A stretch of 64,000 bases of DNA from positions 22,405 to 86,404 of the forward strand of contig PSRM01000182.1 of assembly GCA_003176045.1 (NCBI GenBank), read 5' to 3'. Position 1 is the stretch's first letter. Every line of letters starts with the position of its first letter. The position numbers were made by a program, and so were the translations under genes. Under the pieces are notes generated by a model that had not been told where the DNA came from, searched no databases, and saw nothing but the letters and a program-made list of their open reading frames with translations. Positions 59,493 to 64,000 of this stretch are shown piece by piece. Source of the DNA: Verrucomicrobiota bacterium (GTDB lineage Bacteria; Verrucomicrobiota; Verrucomicrobiia; Limisphaerales; UBA8199).

Positions 59493-61736
59493 ATGGAACC
59501 CACCAAGCATCGGACCTCAGCTTGCCTTTTTAAGCGTTCCGACTCTTATCACTCATTTCCACCGGGTCTGCTGCCGGCGGGAAAACGCGCGGACAAGGCC
59601 GTCCGCGCTCCGACACTTTCCCCGGTTCTGCTGCTATTGGCGGCAACACTAATCAGCGCCGGCGGGCTGCGCGCGCAGAGCTTTCCGGCGGGTCCGCTGC
59701 CTTCAGCGAACGCGCCGTGTGCCGTGGGGGTGGATCCGATCCTGGTCAAGGCGTACGTGGTAAACCGGCTTCTTTACAGTGATTCCGCGCCAAAAGGAGG
59801 CAATCTGCCCACTGATGTGGTCTCGGTGGTGGACATTCAGAGCGGGAACATCCTGGGCCTTATTCCTTTGCCCAGCACCGTCAATGGCCTTGGGCAGGAC
59901 GTTTCCGTGGACCCGACGCGCCATCGGGTTTTTGTTCCGAACTACGACGCGAAGAGTCTTTCGGTCATAGATGGATTCAATAACAGGATGATCACAAACA
60001 TAACGTTGGGCGCCTCTGCGGGCCGGACAGCGGTGGACCCGTACAACGCGCTGATCTACGTGGGCAACGGCTCCGGCGTGACAATCGTGGGGGAAACCTC
60101 CAACGCGATCACCGGCACCATCTCTCTTGGCGGCCCGCCAACTGTGGTCCAGGTGGATCCGAGCACGCACAGGGGTTACGCGGTTGTCGTGCGAACCGTT
60201 TATGTGCTGGACGGAGTCAATCGCGCGATTCTCGGCTCCGGCGACATCCAAAACCTGATTTACACGATCTCCGGCGGAGCGATTGATCCAGGCCGCCGGC
60301 TGTGGGTGAGCGATTACAACACCGGCGTGCTCGTCATCATGGATATTTCCCACACCACGCCTTCTGAACTCGGCGTGTGGTATGACATGGGCAGCCTGCG
60401 CGGCTGTGGAGTGGACCCCGCCACGCACCTTGCGTATGCCGTGGATGCCGGTGGCGCTCAAGTCAGCATTGTTGATGAGCTGGGAAAGGATTACGGTTCG
60501 GTGCCAACCCTCTCGACACCCAGCAGCATCGCTATGAATAGCGGGGCTTCCAGGGCGTACGTGACGGATGCTTACAGCGACAGCCTGACGGAGCTGAATT
60601 TGGCCACCCGCAAGGTGAATCGCAACATCGGCCTGGGCTCGTTGCCCACCGGCCTGTGCCTGGGCTCGACCTCCGGGCGGCTCTATGCAATGAACTTCGC
60701 CGCGGACGCCGTTTCGGTCCTCAACCCGGCCAATCAGAGCATCCTCACCAATTTCAGTTGCGGCCCTGACCCGTGGGCGGTGGCGGTGGACGAGTCCCTG
60801 GGCAAAATTTATTGCACCAGCGCGTTCAACGCCTCGCTCAATACGCTGGACCTTGCCAGTGGCCAGTTCTTGAACTCGCTGACGGTTGGCGAAAGCCTTC
60901 GTGTTCGGGTCAGCTCCACCACCCATCGCGTTTTCGTTACCTCCACAAACGGCAGCGGCGGCTTGACTGTGCTGCAGGGCAGCAACGGCCAGGTCATTAC
61001 CAACATCACCACCGGCCTCACTCCGGTCGGCATCGCGCTGGACGAGGCCCATGGCCGCATCTATGTCGCCAACCAGCACAGCGGCACTATCAGCGTCATT
61101 GATTCCTCCTCCTACCAGATCCTGGCCAATTGGACGCCACCCGACAACAATGTCTGGGGCCTGGCTATAGACCCTGCTCTGCGACGTCTCTACGTCGGTG
61201 TCGTTCAGAATACGGTCGGCTCATTTAACGGCGTCGAGATTCTCAACGCGGATACCGGCGCCTACATCACCCGTTTCTCCACCGGCGGGGCCCTCTCCAG
61301 CCAACGCGAGGCCGGCATGGTCGAGGTCAATACCAAAACCCACCGCGCCTTTATAGCCGATTACGGCGGCAACACCTTAACTATTATTGACGGGACCAAT
61401 TATCTCGCCACCGTGCCGGTAGGCAATGGTCCAAATGATGTCGCCGTGGATGAAACCGGCGGCCTGGTTTATGTCGGAAACGTTTTGGACGGCACGATAA
61501 CTGTGGTTCAGGACACCGCTGTGCTCCGAATCATCAGCCTCAAACGCACCGGCAACCAGGCCTCCGTCACCTGGTACAGCCTCCCCGGCACAAACTATCA
61601 ATTGCAGGCCAAGAGCCGGTTAACTGATATCTGGACCAACGTCGCCGCCCCCATCCCGAGCACCAGCAACCTCACCACCCAACTCGATTCCTCGGCCAAC
61701 TCGCCGCAGCGTTACTATCGCGTGGCGATTCCTTGA
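59493..61736 (+). CDS. Secreted YncE-like (YVTN) beta-propeller protein
   Basis: 747 residues. An unusually long n-region (about 43 residues) precedes the hydrophobic core LSPVLLLLAATLISAGGLRAQ; residues about 31-41 ([11 protein letters not shown]) come from the stop-free palindrome. The body has repeated strands such as VDPTRHRVFVPNYDAKSLSV, LDEAHGRIYVANQHSGTISV and VDETGGLVYVGNVLDGTITV, the YncE/YVTN pattern, about 12-14 blades, possibly two propellers. It ends in the Verrucomicrobia-type C-terminal module (GTNYQLQAKSRLTDIWTNV, then RYYRVAIP). Ligand unknown. Confidence 0.88.
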   Translation: MEPTKHRTSACLFKRSDSYHSFPPGLLPAGKRADKAVRAPTLSPVLLLLAATLISAGGLRAQSFPAGPLPSANAPCAVGVDPILVKAYVVNRLLYSDSAPKGGNLPTDVVSVVDIQSGNILGLIPLPSTVNGLGQDVSVDPTRHRVFVPNYDAKSLSVIDGFNNRMITNITLGASAGRTAVDPYNALIYVGNGSGVTIVGETSNAITGTISLGGPPTVVQVDPSTHRGYAVVVRTVYVLDGVNRAILGSGDIQNLIYTISGGAIDPGRRLWVSDYNTGVLVIMDISHTTPSELGVWYDMGSLRGCGVDPATHLAYAVDAGGAQVSIVDELGKDYGSVPTLSTPSSIAMNSGASRAYVTDAYSDSLTELNLATRKVNRNIGLGSLPTGLCLGSTSGRLYAMNFAADAVSVLNPANQSILTNFSCGPDPWAVAVDESLGKIYCTSAFNASLNTLDLASGQFLNSLTVGESLRVRVSSTTHRVFVTSTNGSGGLTVLQGSNGQVITNITTGLTPVGIALDEAHGRIYVANQHSGTISVIDSSSYQILANWTPPDNNVWGLAIDPALRRLYVGVVQNTVGSFNGVEILNADTGAYITRFSTGGALSSQREAGMVEVNTKTHRAFIADYGGNTLTIIDGTNYLATVPVGNGPNDVAVDETGGLVYVGNVLDGTITVVQDTAVLRIISLKRTGNQASVTWYSLPGTNYQLQAKSRLTDIWTNVAAPIPSTSNLTTQLDSSANSPQRYYRVAIP
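59587..59612. repeat. Stop-free palindrome in the signal-peptide region (copy 5)
   Basis: GCGCGGACAAGGCCGTCCGC core; plus-strand frame gives RADKAVRAP. Confidence 0.9.
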
Positions 61737-61760
61737 TCTCTCCGAGCGCTTGACTGCGGA

Positions 61761-61784
61761 GTGTGAAACGCGCATGTTTCACAC
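61761..61784. promoter_or_regulatory. Palindrome directly before the antitoxin start
   Basis: Perfect 9-bp arms GTGTGAAAC and GTTTCACAC around GCGCAT, ending one base before the GTG start. Could be the antitoxin's own operator or a REP arm. Confidence 0.45.
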
Positions 61785-62042
61785 GTGAGCGATAAAACAG
61801 CTACCATTCGCGAGTTGCGGACCGATTTCCGCTCGGTGAAGCGTCGAATTGAAGAGCACGGGGAAATTGTGATCACGGATCATGGTCAACCGGCCTACGT
61901 GCTTAAACCAGTGCCTCAGAGCCCCAGCCACGAAGCATCGCCACCCGACTACTACGCCCGGCTGTTGAAGCGCCAACCGAAAGGGCTTTCTGCTCGAGCC
62001 ACCCGCCAATTCTGGGAGAAGGAACGCATGTCCTGCACGTAG
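61785..62042 (+). CDS. Phd/YefM-type antitoxin, orphan
   Basis: 85 residues from GTG 61785. TATIRELRTDFRSVKRRIEE and GEIVITDHGQPAYVLKPVPQ are the Phd/YefM N-terminal DNA-binding and dimer parts; PPDYYARLLKRQP, then SARATRQFWEKER looks like the toxin-binding tail. The last residues (MSCT) are read from toxin-gene DNA after a deletion, so the native end is lost. Normally it would neutralise a co-encoded PIN-domain toxin. Confidence 0.85.
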   Translation: MSDKTATIRELRTDFRSVKRRIEEHGEIVITDHGQPAYVLKPVPQSPSHEASPPDYYARLLKRQPKGLSARATRQFWEKERMSCT

Positions 62043-62140
62043 CGTGCGCCCTGGAGTTGAAGCTCCGCCACTTTCTGACTTTCGACAAGCGCCAGCAGCA
62101 GCTCGCAACGGCGGCGGCTTTGAAGCCAGTTCCCTTGTGA
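62027..62140 (+). pseudogene. 3' remnant of a PIN-domain (VapC-type) toxin gene
   Basis: In the frame +2 relative to the antitoxin, the DNA from 62027 reads HVLHVACALELKLRHFLTFD, KRQQQLATAAALKPVPL and stop at 62138-62140. This is the usual C-terminal helix and strand of VapC toxins (LHxACALEL...FLTFDKRQ...LA.AAGL). The first about 100 codons, with the catalytic acidic residues of the front half, are missing. The junction lies inside the antitoxin's last codons, so one deletion removed the antitoxin stop and toxin start. Confidence 0.8.
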
Positions 62141-62221
62141 ATCGTGTGTCAGGCTCTGGTCACGGGACATTTGGACTATTACTGACGACTGACTACTGAC
62201 CACGGACCACGGACCAGATCC

Positions 62222-63610
62222 ATGCCCGCACAGAATCGCAAATGGCTGGTCGCCTTGCTCCTGTTCACAGGCATGTTCATCAACGCCCTGGATCGGGCCA
62301 GCCTTTCGACTGCGGCGCCAATCATCATGCGCGACCTCAAGCTCGACCCTGCGCTGATGGGTCTGGCGCTGTCGGCTTTCTTCTGGACCTATCTGCCAAT
62401 GAACATCCCGGCTGGAATATTGGCTGATAAGTTCGGAGCAAAAGTAACTCTGGCCTGGGCGGGCGCGTTGTGGGCGATCTGTTCGGCCGCCACGGGTATG
62501 GCCAACCGGTTCGCGCACGTCCTGGCGTCGCGCCTGGGCGTGGGTATCGGCGAATCGGCCACGTTTCCCGTCAACGCCAGGATCATCCGGAGCAGGTTCG
62601 CTGAAAACGAGCGCGGCACGGCCATGAGCTTTTGCACGTCCGGTTTGCGCCTGGGCTTTGCGGTTACGCCACTGGTGATGGCGTGGTTGATCTCGAGATG
62701 GAACTGGCGCACAGCATTCTATGTCACAGGGCTTGGCAGTTTGTTGTGGGTTGGGGTGTGGTCGGTTTCGCATTTGGGAGCTTCGGCGCGACCTGTAGGG
62801 GACGACGTAAGGAGTCCGTTACAGGAGGGTCGAGGGTCGGGGGTCGAGGGAGACGGACCGGCGCACCGCGCCGCCGGCGGGCAGTCTTCCCCCTCGACCC
62901 TCGACCCTCGACCCTCACCGCATGGACTCCTCACGTCGTCCCCTACAAGCGCGAAAGCGATGCTGGCTCTGCTGAAAAACCGAACCGTTCTTGGTCTGGT
63001 GCTCTGTAAATTTTTCCAGGATTACTTGTTTTATCTCTTTGTGACGTGGCTTCCGGGCTATCTCATCCTGGAGCGGAGATTTGATTTGCTGAAAACCGGC
63101 TGGTGCGTTGCTCTGCCATGGTTTGCCGGTTTCCTGCTCCAACCATTAGCCGGATGGATCTCCGATTCGATGATTCGGCGGGGATATAGCGTCACCGTGG
63201 CTCGCAAAGCACCGATCATCACTTTGCAATTGTTGGCCGGGTCGGTCGTGCTGGTCGGTTTTGCAAACAGCGCGGCGGTGGCCGTGGGGCTGCTCACATT
63301 TTCGGTGGCGGCGGAATCCGGCTCAACCGCCATTCTCTGGACGGCGTGCGCGGACGTTGCCCCGCCGGGTGCAACCGCCTCGTTGGCGGGAATTATGAAC
63401 TCAGCCGGGGCATTGGCAGGAATCGCGGCGCCCGCTTTGACCGGGCTATTGGTGAAGGCCACAGGCAGTTTTCAAAACGCGCTTGTGCTCGGAGGATGCA
63501 CGATCATCCTCGCCGGATTGGCCATAGGGTTCGTCGCGGGGAAGTTGGAGATGCTTGGGGTACCCAAAACATCCGAAATTCGAAATCCGAAATCCGAAAT
63601 CCGAAGCTGA
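62222..63610 (+). CDS. MFS transporter (ACS-like) with repeat-derived central loop
   Basis: 462 residues, 12 predicted helices. INALDRASLSTAAPIIMRDL, ADKFGAKVTLAWAGALWAIC and GIGESATFPVNARIIRSRFA (motif A and helix 4-5 region) resemble the anion:cation symporter group (hexuronate/glucarate-type). The loop between helices 6 and 7 (about 190-245) is encoded by the REP4 hairpin 62794-62946, and the last about 10 residues (SEIRNPKSEIRS) by a GAAATCC array. Loop insertion is compatible with function. Substrate not predictable. Start ATG 62222 follows a GACCACG array. Confidence 0.87.
   Translation: MPAQNRKWLVALLLFTGMFINALDRASLSTAAPIIMRDLKLDPALMGLALSAFFWTYLPMNIPAGILADKFGAKVTLAWAGALWAICSAATGMANRFAHVLASRLGVGIGESATFPVNARIIRSRFAENERGTAMSFCTSGLRLGFAVTPLVMAWLISRWNWRTAFYVTGLGSLLWVGVWSVSHLGASARPVGDDVRSPLQEGRGSGVEGDGPAHRAAGGQSSPSTLDPRPSPHGLLTSSPTSAKAMLALLKNRTVLGLVLCKFFQDYLFYLFVTWLPGYLILERRFDLLKTGWCVALPWFAGFLLQPLAGWISDSMIRRGYSVTVARKAPIITLQLLAGSVVLVGFANSAAVAVGLLTFSVAAESGSTAILWTACADVAPPGATASLAGIMNSAGALAGIAAPALTGLLVKATGSFQNALVLGGCTIILAGLAIGFVAGKLEMLGVPKTSEIRNPKSEIRS
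62794..62946. repeat. REP4 hairpin inside the MFS gene
   Basis: Arms TGTAGGGGACGACGTAAGGA and TCCTCACGTCGTCCCCTACA bracket GGGTCGA-type heptamers (62820-62850) and their complement CCCTCGA (62890-62918). The whole about 150-bp element is read in frame (RPVGDDVRSPLQEGRGSGVE and onward). Confidence 0.9.
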
Positions 63611-64000
63611 TCAGAGGCTCCCTCCTTCGACTTCGGCACGGCAAGCGTTACCTCGGCTGCCAAGGCCACTGACAAAGTCTGTAGGGCAGGCTTTCCAGCC
63701 TGCCGGTTGCGGCGCTTTCTAGCCCCGCGACTTGGGAAGTCGGCGACTCAGGGGGCTGGAAAGCCCCCTGAACCGGCAGGCTGGAAAGCCTGCCCTACAG
63801 TGGTGGACTTTGTCACGATGCCTGCCTCGGCTGCCAGGTTTGGCCCGAGATGCCTTGACCCGATGGAAAAAATGGGCGAGATTCAGGCTGCTGACAGGGG
63901 GCGTACTGGCTTCGACTTGACAGATGCGCCAGAGGCGGCATGCCGAGGATGGTTCGTTGGCCTCGTTAAAAATCGGACCAAAACATAACTGCTAACGAAG
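63611..64000. other. Right-edge intergenic DNA
   Basis: Contains a partial REP2 arm (about 63645-63662) and the full REP1 element (63681-63799). From 63800 to the edge I see no convincing coding sequence on either strand. Confidence 0.5.
63681..63799. repeat. REP1 element
   Basis: Fourth full copy of the GTAGGGCAGGCTTTCCAGCC hairpin in the window, with inner stems GCGACTTGGGAAGTCGGCGA-like and GGGGGCTGGAAAGCCCCC. Confidence 0.9.

Noticed and set aside
59703..61079. 458-residue minus-strand ORF opposite the YncE-like gene
   Set aside because: The plus strand has a signal peptide and clear YVTN repeats; the antisense frame is a composition effect.
63707..63988. ORF at the right edge
   Set aside because: Starts inside REP1 and continues through DNA without coding character.

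Overview
The window looks like chromosomal DNA from a Verrucomicrobiota bacterium, probably of the Limisphaerales/Pedosphaera type. The evidence is a giant secreted protein of GloVer-type repeats, an ECF sigma factor with a long membrane-anchored C-terminal extension, secreted Ig-like proteins sharing one C-terminal module, a MoxR/DUF58/BatA/VWA cluster, and many palindromic and short tandem repeats. I see no rRNA, tRNA, CRISPR array, transposase or phage structural gene. The taxonomic call is inference from family content.

Layout. 1-637: 5' part of a Reg_prop beta-propeller gene running off the left edge. 1209-6452 (minus): TonB receptor, YfiR-like protein and hybrid histidine kinase, a tightly coupled sensory operon. 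6955-8418: short RNB-domain ribonuclease. 8654-14405: DUF1361 membrane protein, ferritin-like protein, ispH, a winged-helix regulator with its membrane partner, and small unknowns. 14412-16088: ECF sigma factor. 16493-22363 (minus): purL and purQ in one run with two small unknown genes and a lipoprotein. 22451-39284 (minus): TPR membrane protein; MoxR, DUF58, BatA/VWA, large VWA and coiled-coil proteins; an iron-type ABC transporter permease and binding protein set among them; and two S23-type four-helix-bundle genes. 39617-50545 (minus): a giant S8-type protease/propeller protein. 50955-53162: another secreted Ig-like protein. 53757-59246: XRE regulator plus a type III restriction-modification system. 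59493-61736: secreted YncE-like propeller. 61785-62140: Phd-type antitoxin followed by the amputated tail of a PIN toxin. 62222-63610: MFS transporter.

The most unusual property is repeat DNA that has entered coding sequence without breaking reading frames. Two classes are visible. The first is palindromic REP-like elements, including a roughly 26-bp element with no stop codon in any of six frames; all five full copies I found lie inside genes. The second is degenerate tandem arrays, mostly of 7-bp units with many unrelated unit sequences, which translate to heptapeptide-periodic peptides because 3 x 7 = 21 nt. purL carries three independent insertions of this kind; the TPR protein, a lipoprotein, the ABC permease, binding protein, DUF58, VWA, MFS, type III Res and secreted proteins carry others. 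This resembles Rickettsia palindromic elements and cyanobacterial heptanucleotide STRRs, but here several families act in one genome. In one place repeats appear to have fused an ABC permease with a formerly separate NHL-propeller lipoprotein.
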